DNA of 64,000 bases from UJ101 sp965262705 (GTDB lineage Bacteria > Bacteroidota > Bacteroidia > Flavobacteriales > UJ101), in assembly GCA_965262705.1 (NCBI GenBank), contig OZ253556.1, positions 124,001-188,000 on the forward strand, in the 5' to 3' direction. Position numbers and translations under genes: made by a program. Positions 18,101 through 27,593 of the stretch are shown here, piece after piece. The notes beneath the pieces are model-generated. The model saw only the letters and a program-made list of their open reading frames with translations. It ran no database searches and was not told the origin of the DNA. Numbering within the stretch: position 1 is the first letter of the stretch; each line of letters starts with the position of its first letter.

Positions 18101-18280
18101 GAGCCGTTGCAGAATATATGAAAAAGAAAGCATCTAACTTCAAATTGCTTCCTTCTCAAAAAATTAAAATCCTCACAACCATTAGGTTGCTCCGGTATTT
18201 AATTTTAGCTTACGCTGACTTGCAGTTAATTTTATTCGAGCGTCGTATTTTTCTGTTAGCGTGCTTTGCGCAAAGGTCTC
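18101..18280 (-). repeat. AGACC element with nested CTGACTTGCAG motif
   Basis: GAGCCGTTGCAGAATAT (right arm first) to GCAAAGGTCTC. The core CTCACAACCATTAGGTTGCTCCGG is followed by an inserted TTAGCTTACGCTGACTTGCAG before the left arm resumes. No clean target duplication. Confidence 0.8.
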
Positions 18281-18346
18281 ATTGTTTCAAAAAGAGACTT
18301 CGATGAATTTAAAATGTAACCTGAAGTGATAATGATTTATTTTTTG

Positions 18347-18419
18347 TGACCTGGCTGGGGCTCGAACCCAGGACCCTCTCCTTAAAAGGGAGATGCTCTA
18401 CCAACTGAGCTACCAGGTC
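18347..18419 (-). tRNA. tRNA-Lys (TTT)
   Basis: On the minus strand a full cloverleaf: acceptor GACCTGG pairs with CCAGGTC, D-arm GCTCAGTTGGTAGAGC, anticodon stem TCTCC/GGAGA with loop CTTTTAA (anticodon TTT), and T-arm CTGGGTTCGAGCCCCAG. The discriminator base is A, and CCA is not encoded. Confidence 0.95.
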
Positions 18420-18566
18420 TCCTTTTGTCAAAGGCGAGTGCAAATATAATGAGTATTTTTAATTAGGCAAGTTTTTTTATTTTTTTGAGTAAAAAAGCGT
18501 TTTGAAGTAATAAGTTTTTAAAACGACTTTACAATTAAATCATAAAAAAATATTTTACAATGTTTT

Positions 18567-19618
18567 AAGACCATTGCAAAACTTAATGTTTTTTTAGGAT
18601 ATTATGATAAACTTTTTTTTATTTCTATCTCTTTTTTGAACCATTAAAGGGCTCTTTTTTTGCTTTATCTTGATTTGATGACTTGCAATTCTCTCAATTT
18701 TTACAACTAGACGCAAGTATCCCTGAACTCCGATATAAATTATAACTTATCGCCTCCATCAGGTTTTGCGTATGCATCTTTGCTATCCCCCTATATCTTG
18801 CCACCCCGCCTGAAAACCATCGCTTTATGCTTCCGAATGTGCGCTCTATACTTCGATAAACTCAGTAACCTCTTTAAAGCTTGTTTCCCCTACTCGTTTA
18901 TTGAACTTCTTCTCAAAATCCGTTAATGGCTTTCCCCTTTTTGCTTTCTTCAGTATATGATTCTTTCACTTTTTCCTCTTTAACAAACTCCTATTTCTCT
19001 CTGATTCATAGCCCTTATCCCCTTTTAAGGAAATCCCCTCTAATAGGTCTGCAGACGCTAAACCCTCCTCTAAATTACTCCCCTCGTTTACACTTGCTTT
19101 CGTTGTTACCAAGTACCAGACCTTCTTCAATCGCTGTTCTAAATCTACTCAAAGTACTATGATCAGGCGAGGATTGCGCTAGGCGTAAACCACAAAAATA
19201 ACTGAAGGAAAGACTGTCATTTACCCTATCTTCCACTTCGTAATCGCTTAATCCATACCCGGGTTGTAATAAACACATCTTGAATAATACTTCGACAAAT
19301 GGTTACTGAGCCTAGTCGAAGTACTCAGCAACCTAAATAACCCATCATCACTCGGACTGCCTGTAGTTATAATGACCGTCTATTATTTTACTTATTTTTT
19401 CCCAGTCTAACAAACGGTTTAACTGAGTGAAAAAAGACTTTTTTATCTTTCTTGTGCGTAAATCACAAATACTATCAGCTAAAGTTAGGATGATGATATA
19501 TTTTCATGGTATAAATATAATAACTTTATAGATAAAATAGCTGATTAGGATGCTTGCTGAGCGTAGTCGAAGTCTCACTTTTTTTATATCTAATCCTTCA
19601 TTACCTTGCAACGGTCTT
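18567..19618 (-). mobile_element. IS5-family-like element, copy 3, internally deleted
   Basis: Read on the minus strand, the left end AAGACCGTTGCAAGG lies at 19618 and a degenerate right end (AAGACCATTGC on the plus strand) at 18567. The 3' portion near the right end is strongly diverged from copy 2. The copy carries the same hairpin insertion (GGTTGCTGAG... CTCAGTAACC) as copy 1. Confidence 0.82.
18720..19508 (-). pseudogene. Broken IS5-family transposase, copy 3
   Basis: Pieces of the transposase are recognisable on the minus strand: the LADSICDLRTRK start region near 19490, the LSDYEVEDRVNDSLSFSYF block near 19250, and SIKRW/MHTQNLMEAI sequence near 18840-18760. After LSRFRT the sequence jumps straight to EEGLVLG, so the block holding the first DDE aspartate, and the site of the stop seen in copies 1 and 2, is deleted. 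A second nested CTTCGATAAACTCAGTAACC repeat sits near 18850. Not functional. Confidence 0.85.
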
Positions 19619-19925
19619 GATTTAAAATAGAACGCACATTCGGAAGCATAAAGCGATGGTTTTCAGGCGGGGTGGCAAGATATAGAGAAATAGTAAAGAT
19701 GCATACGCAAAACCTGATGGAGGCGATAAGTTATAATTTATATCGGAGTCCAGGGATACTTGCGTCTAATTGTAAAAAATAGAGTAAAACAAGAGGATAA
19801 AGGAGTATTTATAGTCAATAAATCCATAAAAAAACAGTGAAAAACCTATCAATAAGTGAATAGTAAAATCAAAAAATTAAAAAAGAAAGATTAAACCCCG
19901 AATTTAACCTTTTTGCAACGGTCTT
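19619..19925 (+). mobile_element. 3'-end fragment of a second IS copy
   Basis: Matches the last 300 bp of copy 2, beginning in the transposase at ...TTTAAAATAGAACG and CATTCGGAAGCATAAAGCG and ending with TTTTTGCAACGGTCTT. It directly abuts the left end of copy 3, so two IS remnants lie back to back in opposite orientation. The 5' part of this copy is not present on the far side of copy 3. Confidence 0.85.
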
Positions 19926-19937
19926 ATATATTTATTA

Positions 19938-20126
19938 AGACCTTTAAAAAAAGCACTCTCGCTAGTAGTAAAATGCAATGCCCAAGAAAATTAAACCCTA
20001 ACACAACCTTTTGGGTATGGAGGATTTTATATTTTTTGAGAAGGGCGCCGTTTGAAGCGAACTGCAAGTCAGCGCAAGCTAAATGCTTTCTTTTTCATAC
20101 TTTTTTATGTGTTCTGCAACGGTCTC
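19938..20126 (+). repeat. AGACC element, diverged copy
   Basis: AAGACCTTTAAAAAAAGCAC to CTGCAACGGTCTC. The core ACACAACCTTTTGGGTATGGAGG is recognisable, and a nested AACTGCAAGTCAGCGCAAGC lies near 20060. No clean target duplication. Confidence 0.8.
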
Positions 20127-20215
20127 AAAATTCTAGATAGAACCATAGAAATCTTTAGCATGTGCTGACTTGCAGTTCAGTTTACTTTACTAAAGTTTTT
20201 TTTCAACAATGTCCC

Positions 20216-21811
20216 TTATTTGACTTCTTCTACTTTCTTTTTTCGTCTTTTGTTCCAAAAAGAGTAGAGAAAATATCCTAAAATAAATACCACTATTACC
20301 CATAGAAAAGATTGTTTGTTAGCGTTTCCATTATTAGGTATAGTCATCATTCGGTCAGTTCTAAAACTTAGTCCACCTTTTTTCCAGTCTAAGCTAAGCC
20401 AGATTAAGAAAGGAGAACCGATGATATGATCAAAGGGTACAAACCCAAAATAACGTGAATCCAATGAATTATGCCGATTGTCTCCCATCATAAAATAATA
20501 ATCTTTCTTAATGGTATATCGGTCGCTAAGCTTTCCATTGATATAAATTTTATGTTCGTTATGATCAATTTTTAACTGATTATGCTCATAATTCTCTATA
20601 ATGTTTTTATACGTGTTTATCGTTTTGAAATTTATGTTGACTACATCCCCCTTCTGAGGGATTTTTAATGGACCGTAGTTATCCCGATTCCATTCAGAGT
20701 TGGTAGGAAAAATATCAAAACTTTCTCCACGAGGGTCTCCCTGTTCCCTAATGTTTAGCGGATAAATGGTTTCTTTCACCTGTTTGACTAATGGTAATTT
20801 TTTCAACTTTTCAGCCTCTTCTTTAGTCAAAGACAAAAAGCTATATAAGTTTTTACCCATTTGATTTATATTAGCCGGATCGGTTACTAAATAAGGTGTA
20901 TTCATCAAATATTCCTGACTGAAAGGGCTGGTAGTTTCTACCTGGTAAGAAGAACAGATGCGTGCATCTTTTGGATATTCTAATTTTTTATTATCTAAAT
21001 AAACGATTCCATTCTCAATTTTCAGTGTCTTCCCGGGGGTACCTATACAACGTTTTACATAAGGATCTTTTCGATCGATAGCCGTGTTTAAAGAGTCGGT
21101 GGGATAATTGAATACGACAATATCATTCGTCTTTACTTTTTTAAATTGTCCAATTCGGAAGTATGGGAGCCTAATGCTACTTATATAGTTTTTAATCGGG
21201 CGTTTTATCCATACGATAGCGCCGTTTGAATCTTGCCTTTTTTCACCCGTATAGGGTATATAATTGTGCATGAAAGGAATACCGATGGGGCTTAGCGGAA
21301 TGCGGTAGCCATACGTCCATTTATTCACAAACAATCCATCACCTACTAACAGCGTTTTTTCCATTGATCCTGTCGGAATAATGAAAGGCTGTATCATAAA
21401 AGTATGAATAAAAGTAGCCAGGACAACTGCATAAAGCAGCGCTGAAATAAAAGTTTCTTTTCTTTTATTTTTTTCAATTTTTTGATATGACGGCACCTCT
21501 ATATAATTCAGGTAAAACAAATAAAAGCCTAAGGTAATAACTGCTAATAAGGAAAATTTTGTTGCTTTTCCAAAACTTTTAGGCGTATCAAACCAGAGAA
21601 TTCCCATCATAATAGGACCGATTATGGGAATGAATGGAATGAAAAACCATCCCGCCGGGCGCTGGAGTATTTTTAGCCATACCATTATACTATAAAAAGG
21701 GATGATCGATTCCCAGGCTTTTCGACCGGCTAACTGATAAAGTCGCCAAGTCCCCAAAAAATGAATGAATTGCATAATTGCAATGATGATAATCCAGGTT
21801 GTCCAACTCAT
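20216..21811 (-). CDS. lepB: Signal peptidase I, long Bacteroidota form
   Basis: 531 residues, about twice the E. coli catalytic core. Cleaves signal peptides of exported proteins at the outer face of the inner membrane. Seen: an N-terminal region with two to three membrane segments (about 1-105), a further membrane helix (about 120-140), catalytic Ser149 in PTGSMEK, catalytic Lys253 in YVKRCIGTPG, the GDNRHNSLDSR box near 440, and a C-terminal membrane helix with a basic tail. The roughly 180-residue insertion between the Lys box and the last box is typical of the long Bacteroidota proteins. Sits alone. Confidence 0.93.
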   Translation of the reverse strand: MSWTTWIIIIAIMQFIHFLGTWRLYQLAGRKAWESIIPFYSIMVWLKILQRPAGWFFIPFIPIIGPIMMGILWFDTPKSFGKATKFSLLAVITLGFYLFYLNYIEVPSYQKIEKNKRKETFISALLYAVVLATFIHTFMIQPFIIPTGSMEKTLLVGDGLFVNKWTYGYRIPLSPIGIPFMHNYIPYTGEKRQDSNGAIVWIKRPIKNYISSIRLPYFRIGQFKKVKTNDIVVFNYPTDSLNTAIDRKDPYVKRCIGTPGKTLKIENGIVYLDNKKLEYPKDARICSSYQVETTSPFSQEYLMNTPYLVTDPANINQMGKNLYSFLSLTKEEAEKLKKLPLVKQVKETIYPLNIREQGDPRGESFDIFPTNSEWNRDNYGPLKIPQKGDVVNINFKTINTYKNIIENYEHNQLKIDHNEHKIYINGKLSDRYTIKKDYYFMMGDNRHNSLDSRYFGFVPFDHIIGSPFLIWLSLDWKKGGLSFRTDRMMTIPNNGNANKQSFLWVIVVFILGYFLYSFWNKRRKKKVEEVK

Positions 21812-21828
21812 AATATTTTTTATATTTT

Positions 21829-21884
21829 GAGACCTTTACACAAAACACTTTGGTAGCTGCAAGCCACTGCAAACTAAGGATCTC
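21829..21884. repeat. Miniature AGACC-type element
   Basis: 56 bp from GAGACCTTTACAC to AAGGATCTC with the nested GCTGCAAGCCACTGCAA motif between. Only the terminal inverted repeats of the larger element remain. Confidence 0.55.
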
Positions 21885-21909
21885 TATTTATTGATTACAT
21901 CTTTTTTTG

Positions 21910-21992
21910 TGCTCACGGCCGGATTCGAACCGGCACACGCAAAGCGCACTACCCCCTCAAGATAGCGTGTCTACCAATTCCACCACATGAGC
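21910..21992 (-). tRNA. tRNA-Leu (GAG)
   Basis: Class II tRNA on the minus strand: acceptor GCTCATG pairs with CGTGAGC, anticodon stem CTATC/GGTAG with loop TTGAGGG (anticodon GAG), a long variable arm, and T-arm GCCGGTTCGAATCCGGC. The region between it and adk (22040-22110) holds a decayed AGACC-type end and a GAGTCAGCATTAGC motif. Confidence 0.95.
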
Positions 21993-22158
21993 TTTTTTTA
22001 CGATTTGATTGTGCTTTTCAGTTTAACCTCCATGTTATTATACTGAAACCTTTGCAAAAAATACTTTAACAACTGAACTGCGAGTCAGCATTAGCTAAAG
22101 GCCTCATATCCATACAAAAGTACGTTTTCTTTGCAGAAGTTTAATAAATTTGAGCCTT

Positions 22159-22752
22159 TTAGTTTTTATGCTTTCTTAATTTTTTTACTAGGTCTCTTAT
22201 TTTTTCACCAATTTCTTCTATTGTCTCTAAACCATTTATAACAAACAATTTATGCTGTCGTGTATAAAAATCTTTTAACATAGCTGTATTTTTATGGTAA
22301 ATTGAAATTCTATCACGAATAGTCGATTCACTTTGGTCATCCGTCCTGCCGGAAATTTCACCTCTTTTTAAAATACGTTGAATTAATATTTGGTTGTCAA
22401 CCTCTATAGCTAAAACGGTAGAAACAGGAATATTATGCTCGTTCAAAAAATTATCTAAGACGTATGCCTGATGAGTATTGCGCGGATATCCGTCAAAAAT
22501 TAATCCTTTGGCACCGGCTTTTATTTGTTCCAAAACGGCAGTTTTCAACAAGTTATTCGTAACCTCATCAGGGACTAATAAACCTTTATCTATATAGGCT
22601 TTAGCCATTTTCCCTAAAGAGGTTTCCCGCTTTATATTTTCACGAAATAAATCTCCGGTTGAAAGATGAATGAGTCCAAATTTGTTTACTAATAATTTTG
22701 CCTGCGTACCTTTTCCCACCCCCGGAGGGCCCAATAATACAATATTTATCAT
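22159..22752 (-). CDS. adk: Adenylate kinase
   Basis: 197 residues. Reversible phosphate transfer between ATP and AMP in the cytoplasm. Seen: the P-loop GPPGVGKGTQ near residue 8, the AMP-site STGDLFR, FDGYPRN, and a short LID region RGEISGRTDDQ. It lacks the cysteine zinc finger of the long form, which accounts for the length. The start codon overlaps the end of hpt by four bases, so the two are coupled in an operon common in Bacteroidota. Confidence 0.95.
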   Translation of the reverse strand: MINIVLLGPPGVGKGTQAKLLVNKFGLIHLSTGDLFRENIKRETSLGKMAKAYIDKGLLVPDEVTNNLLKTAVLEQIKAGAKGLIFDGYPRNTHQAYVLDNFLNEHNIPVSTVLAIEVDNQILIQRILKRGEISGRTDDQSESTIRDRISIYHKNTAMLKDFYTRQHKLFVINGLETIEEIGEKIRDLVKKLRKHKN

Positions 22753-23291
22753 GCATCTGTTTTTAATTGATAAAGGTTGGGTAAATTTCGCCCCAGCCCG
22801 TTATAGTCTAATCCATATCCTACTACAAATTTATCTGAAATTTCCATCCCGATTTTATCTATTTTCAAATTTTTCTTATACACTTCAGGTTTTAGAAATA
22901 GCGATACAATCTTACAACTTGATATTTTTTGTTGACGTATTTTTTTATATAATTCTTCTAAGGTGTTACCTGTATCTACTATGTCTTCTACGAGTATAAT
23001 ATCACGATTTGAAAAATCCTCCTGAAAATCTATGAGTGTTTTGACTTTTCCTGAAGAATAAGTATCATTGTACGAAGCGAGACGAATAAACGATACTTCG
23101 CACTCTCCATCAAAGTTTTTTAATAAATCGCCCATTACTAAAACTCCTCCATTTAAAACGCCCACAAAAACCGGACGTTTCCCTCGGAATTCCGTCGAAA
23201 GTTCACGGCCTAATCGTCGAACAGTTTCTTGAATTTGCTCTGCTGTTATGTAAAGAATAAAACTTTTATTATGAATTTTTATTTCTCTCAT
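22749..23291 (-). CDS. hpt: Hypoxanthine phosphoribosyltransferase
   Basis: 180 residues. Salvages hypoxanthine (and often guanine) to nucleotides using PRPP. Seen: FVGVLNGGVLVMGDLL near residue 45, the PRPP-binding ILVEDIVDTGNTL near 95, and the C-terminal KFVVGYGLDYNG near 155. Type I phosphoribosyltransferase of normal length. First gene of the hpt-adk operon. With guaA and guaB elsewhere in the window, the region holds several steps of purine metabolism. Confidence 0.94.
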   Translation of the reverse strand: MREIKIHNKSFILYITAEQIQETVRRLGRELSTEFRGKRPVFVGVLNGGVLVMGDLLKNFDGECEVSFIRLASYNDTYSSGKVKTLIDFQEDFSNRDIILVEDIVDTGNTLEELYKKIRQQKISSCKIVSLFLKPEVYKKNLKIDKIGMEISDKFVVGYGLDYNGLGRNLPNLYQLKTDA

Positions 23292-23307
23292 TTCAAAATC
23301 AAAGAAG

Positions 23308-23315
23308 CAAATATA
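23308..23315 (-). promoter_or_regulatory. -7 box of hpt-adk
   Basis: TATATTTG on the minus strand, an exact TAnnTTTG, 17 bp before the hpt start codon. Confidence 0.5.
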
Positions 23316-23343
23316 CCTTTTTCTATCAAATTTTTAGGTTTAA

Positions 23344-23554
23344 GAGGGCTGTTGCAAAAAATACGCTAACAACTGCAAGTCAGTGTAAGCTAAAATTAAA
23401 TGCCTTAGCGACCTTTTGGTTGTGAGGATTTTAATTTTCGGTAGCTGAGTACTTCGACTGTGCTAAATAACCACATGTTGAAGCTTTGAGAAGGAAGCAG
23501 TTTGAAGCTAAATGCTTTCTTTTTCATACTTTTTTTATATTCTGCAACGGTCTC
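23344..23554 (+). repeat. AGACC element carrying nested repeats
   Basis: GAGGGCTGTTGCAAAAA to CTGCAACGGTCTC. The left arm is partly replaced by AACTGCAAGTCAGTGTAAGC, and a GTAGCTGAGTACTTCGAC nested repeat lies near 23445. It separates the hpt promoter from the LRR pseudogene. Confidence 0.8.
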
Positions 23555-23638
23555 ATATAGCTATACACTCCCCGTTTTTAGATAACACTTCTGTATAACG
23601 CACGGCGCAATAGATTTCTTTTCCTTATTCTTTGTGAT

Positions 23639-24546
23639 TTATTTTTTGCAATATTTAATGCTAACTTTATCGTCAGCCTTCACATTTTTACTATATAACT
23701 TACAATTTTTTGTTAAATCTAATGCCGTTAGTTGATTGGAATAGCAATGCAAATAGATTAACTCGGTATTTTGCGTTAAATTTAAACTTGTCAGTTTATT
23801 GTGAGAGCAAGACAAATTGGTTAACTTGGTATTTTTCGTTAGATATAATTCCGTTAGTTTATTTTGATCACAAATTAACTTTTTTAAGCCCGTAAAATAT
23901 TCAATTCCTTTATTATATAAAAACAATAACTCTAAATTCTTTACATCAACTGAACGAGGATACATCCTATCACCATAAAAAGCGTTCGGTATTCGTCCCT
24001 TCAAATACCCTCTAAATCGTCATCGGGAATTTCCACTAAACTTTTTATTACTATAGATTTCCAACCGGTACCATTATAAAAACAGATACAATTCTTACTC
24101 TTATCATAAACTAATAAGCCCTCCGGTACAGAACCTGTAATTTAATTCAGATTATCAATCCTTGGCAATAGCAAACCTTTGTTGTTAGATTGTAATTCTA
24201 AAATGGCATCAGGATTAGGGTCTTCCGTGCCAATGCCTACGCCTACATAATTAGTTGTTGCCGTTGTTGAAGAAGTTCCCGTTGTTGAAATAGCAACTTC
24301 TTCTAAAAATTCCCAATCAGCGCCATTATAAACACTGATGCAGTTCTTACTCTTATCATAAACTAATAAACCCGCGGGGAAATCGTCTGTAATTCGATCC
24401 ATATCACTAATCCTTGGCAATAGCAACCCTTGGTTTGCAGATTGTAATTCTAAAATGGCATTAGGATTAAGGTTGTCCGTACCAATGCCTACCTGTCCAA
24501 AAGCTAAGGTATAGCCTAATAGGAATAAAATTTTAAAATAATTCAT
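23639..24546 (-). pseudogene. Broken secreted leucine-rich-repeat surface protein
   Basis: Read on the minus strand. Start at 24546 with a signal peptide (MNYFKILFLLGYTLAFGQ) followed by two copies of a VGIGTxxxNPxAILELQS...LLLPRI...LLVYDKSKNCI module. In the second copy, a TAA at 24139-24141 stands where copy 1 has CGA. Near 24006 one base is missing: restoring it joins EIPDDDLEGY to LKGRIPNAFYGD, the usual lead-in to this LRR type, followed by LICDQNKLTELYLTKN-like repeats to the stop at 23639. So one nonsense change and one frameshift. The protein was probably exported; its partner is unknown. Confidence 0.85.
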
Positions 24547-24816
24547 ATGGTTTAATTTTAGGGTTATTTTTTTTATTCGTTGTGGCATTTGGCTGCCGAT
24601 AAAACATCCGGTCAAGACCATCCGTTAGTTAATTTTCTTCATTTTAATTTGTTTTAACTGATTTACTTTTTTCATTAGATTTTGTTTTAAATGTTTCGAT
24701 AAAGCTATAAATAATAAAATTTAATACAAAGTAAGGGCACAAATGTTAAAGTTTGTTAAAGTTTTTCAACCCTAGTGTAAAAGAAGGATTGCGAGGAATT
24801 TTAAATAGAAAAATTT
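24547..24816. other. Spacer upstream of the LRR pseudogene
   Basis: AT-rich, with poly-T and GTTAAAGTTTGTTAAAG runs near 24745. No gene or complete repeat. Part of it (24547-24621) can be read as an N-terminal extension of the pseudogene frame, but the signal peptide argues against that start. Confidence 0.4.
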
Positions 24817-24877
24817 GAGACCGTTGCAAAAAGCGTGCATTTCGACAAGTTCAATACAAGCTTTTTGCAACGGTCTT
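24817..24877. repeat. 61-bp miniature AGACC element
   Basis: GAGACCGTTGCAAAAAGC and GCTTTTTGCAACGGTCTT form near-perfect 18-bp inverted ends around a short centre with TTCGACAAGTTCAATACAA. Both ends are of the left type, so this is a foldback lacking core and right arm. Confidence 0.85.
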
Positions 24878-24945
24878 GGGTTTTTTATGTATTCTTCAAC
24901 AGTCTTAAAATATTTTACTTTACTTTTGCTAAGTTATAAAAACTA

Positions 24946-25109
24946 AACCCGTTGCAAGAAGCACTTTAACGAAAAAATGCAACGCCCGATAAAAATTAAA
25001 TACCGGAGCACCCTAATGGGTGTGGAGGATTTTAATTTTTTGATAAGGAAGCAGTTTGAAGTTAGATGTTTTCTTTTTCATACTTTTTTATGTGTTATGC
25101 AACGGTTTC
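24946..25109 (+). repeat. AGACC element upstream of thrA
   Basis: AACCCGTTGCAAGAAGCAC to TATGCAACGGTTTC, left arm first, core TACCGGAGCACCCTAATGGGTG. It ends 24 bp before the thrA start, so the promoter of the threonine operon must overlap or adjoin it. Confidence 0.85.
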
Positions 25110-25133
25110 AGACTACTATAGATTTAGGGGAAA

Positions 25134-27560
25134 ATGAATATTTTAAAATTTGGAGGCTCTTCTATAGGGCATAAAAACGGCTTTAATCAAATTCGTAAAA
25201 TCATAGAAGAAGATGTCAATTGTATTATCGTAGTATCTGCTTGCGGAAAAACAACAGATCATTTACTAAATGCCGGGTTTCTTGCAGAAAAACGAGACCC
25301 TCTTTATCACAAAGTTTTAAAAGATATTTTAACCTGTCATATCAATTTGATAAGACACAATCTAAGCCCAGAAAATGCAGCCTCAAGCATCGGATATGTA
25401 AAAGAAAAATGCAACAAGATAGAAATTATTTTAGAAAGTATTTGTTATTTGAAGGAGTTTTCAAAAAAAACACATGACCGTTTGCTTAGTTATGGAGAAC
25501 TTATTTCTTCTACACTCTTGAATACTTATCTCAATGAAAATCATCTTGCCTCACAATGGATTGACAGTCGAAAAATTATTAAAACAGACAGCAATTTTGG
25601 TCAGGCGAAGATTGATTTTAAGCGCACAGATAAAAAAATACGAAACACCTTTAAACCAGGCCAAAATTATGTACTGGGCGGGTTTATTTCCTCTGATACT
25701 GAAGGGGCAACTACTACTTTAGGAAGAGGAGGGTCTGATTATACCGCCTCGGTAATTGCTGCAGCACTAAAAGCTGAAAAATTATCCATCTGGACAGATG
25801 TAAATGGTATGATGACTGCTGACCCTCGTTGGGTTAAAAATTCGATTTCTCTACCGGAGTTGTCGTATAATGAAGCCTTAGAATTATGCCATCTCGGAGC
25901 AAAGGTTATCTACCCGCCTACCATTATTCCAGCGATGAAAAATGAAATTCCCATCCTAATAAAAAGTACCTTTGAACCTGAGAAAGCGGGTACGATTATT
26001 CATAAGGGAATGGATAGTACAAGGGCGGTAAGCGGTTTAACCGGAATCCCTAAAGTTTGTTCTATCACGATTGAAGGAAGCGGAATGGTAGGAAAACCCG
26101 GGTTTACACAAAAGTTTCTTCAAGTACTTTCCCGCCGGGGGATTAATGTAATTATGGTAACGCAGGCATCTTCAGAACACGGAATGACCATGATTATCTC
26201 ACCAAAAGATTTGGATATTTCTCTCAAAGCGTTGAATCAGGATTTGAAATATGACTTGTTAGAAAAAATTATTGATCCTATCATTTTTGAAACCGATTTG
26301 AGCATTTTAGCCATTGTCGGGCAAAATATGAAACGCTATCATGGAATAGCAGGAAAAACCTTTCATGTACTTGGTAAAAACGGGATTAATATCAAAGCTA
26401 TAGCGCAAGGTTCTTCAGAAAACAATATCACGACAGTTATTGCCGAAGCCGATTTGAAAAAAGCAATTAATGTTTTGCATGAAGAATTTTTTGAAGAGGA
26501 CATTAAAAAAGTCAATCTTTTTGTAGTAGGGGTTGGTACGGTCGGCAGCAAACTCATCGATCAAATTAAACAGCAACAGCAGTATTTAATCGATAATAAT
26601 CATCTGAAAATTAATGTCGTCGCAATAGCTAATTCGCAAAAGATGCTTTTCGATATCGATGGGCTAAACCTGGCAAATTGGCAAGAGGCGTTACCCGCCG
26701 GTGAATCTATGAGTTTGGAGGACTTTATTAATCGCTCCATCGGATTAAATTTAGGAAATTCTATTTTTGTAGATAATACCGCGAATGAAGAAGTAGCCGA
26801 GTATTATGAAAAATTCCTTTCACATGGAGTAGGAGTGGTAACGTGCAATAAAATCGCTTCATCCGCTTCTTATGAGCGGTATAAAAATTTAAAAGAATTA
26901 TCTAAAAGACACAAAGCGCCTTATTTATTTGAGACCAATGTGGGTGCAGGACTGCCGATTATTCATACGCTAAACGATTTAGTTAGAAGTGGAGATAAAA
27001 TTCTTGGAATTAAAGCAGTTCTTTCCGGTAGCCTAAACTTTATTATGAATCATTTTAAGAAAGGAACTCGCTTTGTAGATATTGTACGCAAAGCACAAAA
27101 GCTAGGGTTTACTGAACCCGATCCGAGAATTGATTTAAGCGGATTAGATGTAAAACGAAAAATATTAATTCTGCTAAGAGAAGCCAGTTATCCTTTTGAA
27201 TTAGAAGATATTAAAAGTAATTCTTTTCTTAGTGAAAAATACTTTAGTACAAAAAATGTGGATGAGTTTATCGCTATGTTAGAGCAAAACGAAGCAGAGT
27301 TTGATGCTTTGCGAAATGCAGCCGAAGTGGAAGGCAAAAGGCTTAAAATTGTGGCTTCGTTTGAAAAAGGAGAGGCAATTGTCGGACTGGAAAAAGTATC
27401 GCCTAATATGCCTTATTATCAATTAGACGGCAGTGATAATATTGTTTTATTTTATACGGAACGCTACGCAGAACAACCCCTTATGATCAAAGGGGCAGGT
27501 GCGGGGGCAGAGGTAACGGCTTCAGGCGTTTTTGCAGATATTATGCGGGCGGTAAATTAG
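25134..27560 (+). CDS. thrA: Bifunctional aspartokinase / homoserine dehydrogenase
   Basis: 808 residues, a fusion of the first and third steps from aspartate to threonine. Seen: the aspartokinase opening ILKFGGSSIG, GRGGSDYTAS and WTDVNGMMTADPR (to about residue 290), two ACT-type regulatory segments (about 310-450, with GMVGKPGFTQKF and IVGQNMKRYHG), then homoserine dehydrogenase with NAD-binding GVGTVGSKL (about 465), ETNVGAGLP and VLSGSLNFI. Known: threonine feedback acts through the ACT region. thrB follows after 33 bp; thrC does not. Confidence 0.96.
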   Translation: MNILKFGGSSIGHKNGFNQIRKIIEEDVNCIIVVSACGKTTDHLLNAGFLAEKRDPLYHKVLKDILTCHINLIRHNLSPENAASSIGYVKEKCNKIEIILESICYLKEFSKKTHDRLLSYGELISSTLLNTYLNENHLASQWIDSRKIIKTDSNFGQAKIDFKRTDKKIRNTFKPGQNYVLGGFISSDTEGATTTLGRGGSDYTASVIAAALKAEKLSIWTDVNGMMTADPRWVKNSISLPELSYNEALELCHLGAKVIYPPTIIPAMKNEIPILIKSTFEPEKAGTIIHKGMDSTRAVSGLTGIPKVCSITIEGSGMVGKPGFTQKFLQVLSRRGINVIMVTQASSEHGMTMIISPKDLDISLKALNQDLKYDLLEKIIDPIIFETDLSILAIVGQNMKRYHGIAGKTFHVLGKNGINIKAIAQGSSENNITTVIAEADLKKAINVLHEEFFEEDIKKVNLFVVGVGTVGSKLIDQIKQQQQYLIDNNHLKINVVAIANSQKMLFDIDGLNLANWQEALPAGESMSLEDFINRSIGLNLGNSIFVDNTANEEVAEYYEKFLSHGVGVVTCNKIASSASYERYKNLKELSKRHKAPYLFETNVGAGLPIIHTLNDLVRSGDKILGIKAVLSGSLNFIMNHFKKGTRFVDIVRKAQKLGFTEPDPRIDLSGLDVKRKILILLREASYPFELEDIKSNSFLSEKYFSTKNVDEFIAMLEQNEAEFDALRNAAEVEGKRLKIVASFEKGEAIVGLEKVSPNMPYYQLDGSDNIVLFYTERYAEQPLMIKGAGAGAEVTASGVFADIMRAVN

Positions 27561-27593
27561 CGATAAATTAAAGGTCTCTGTAAATGTTTAATA

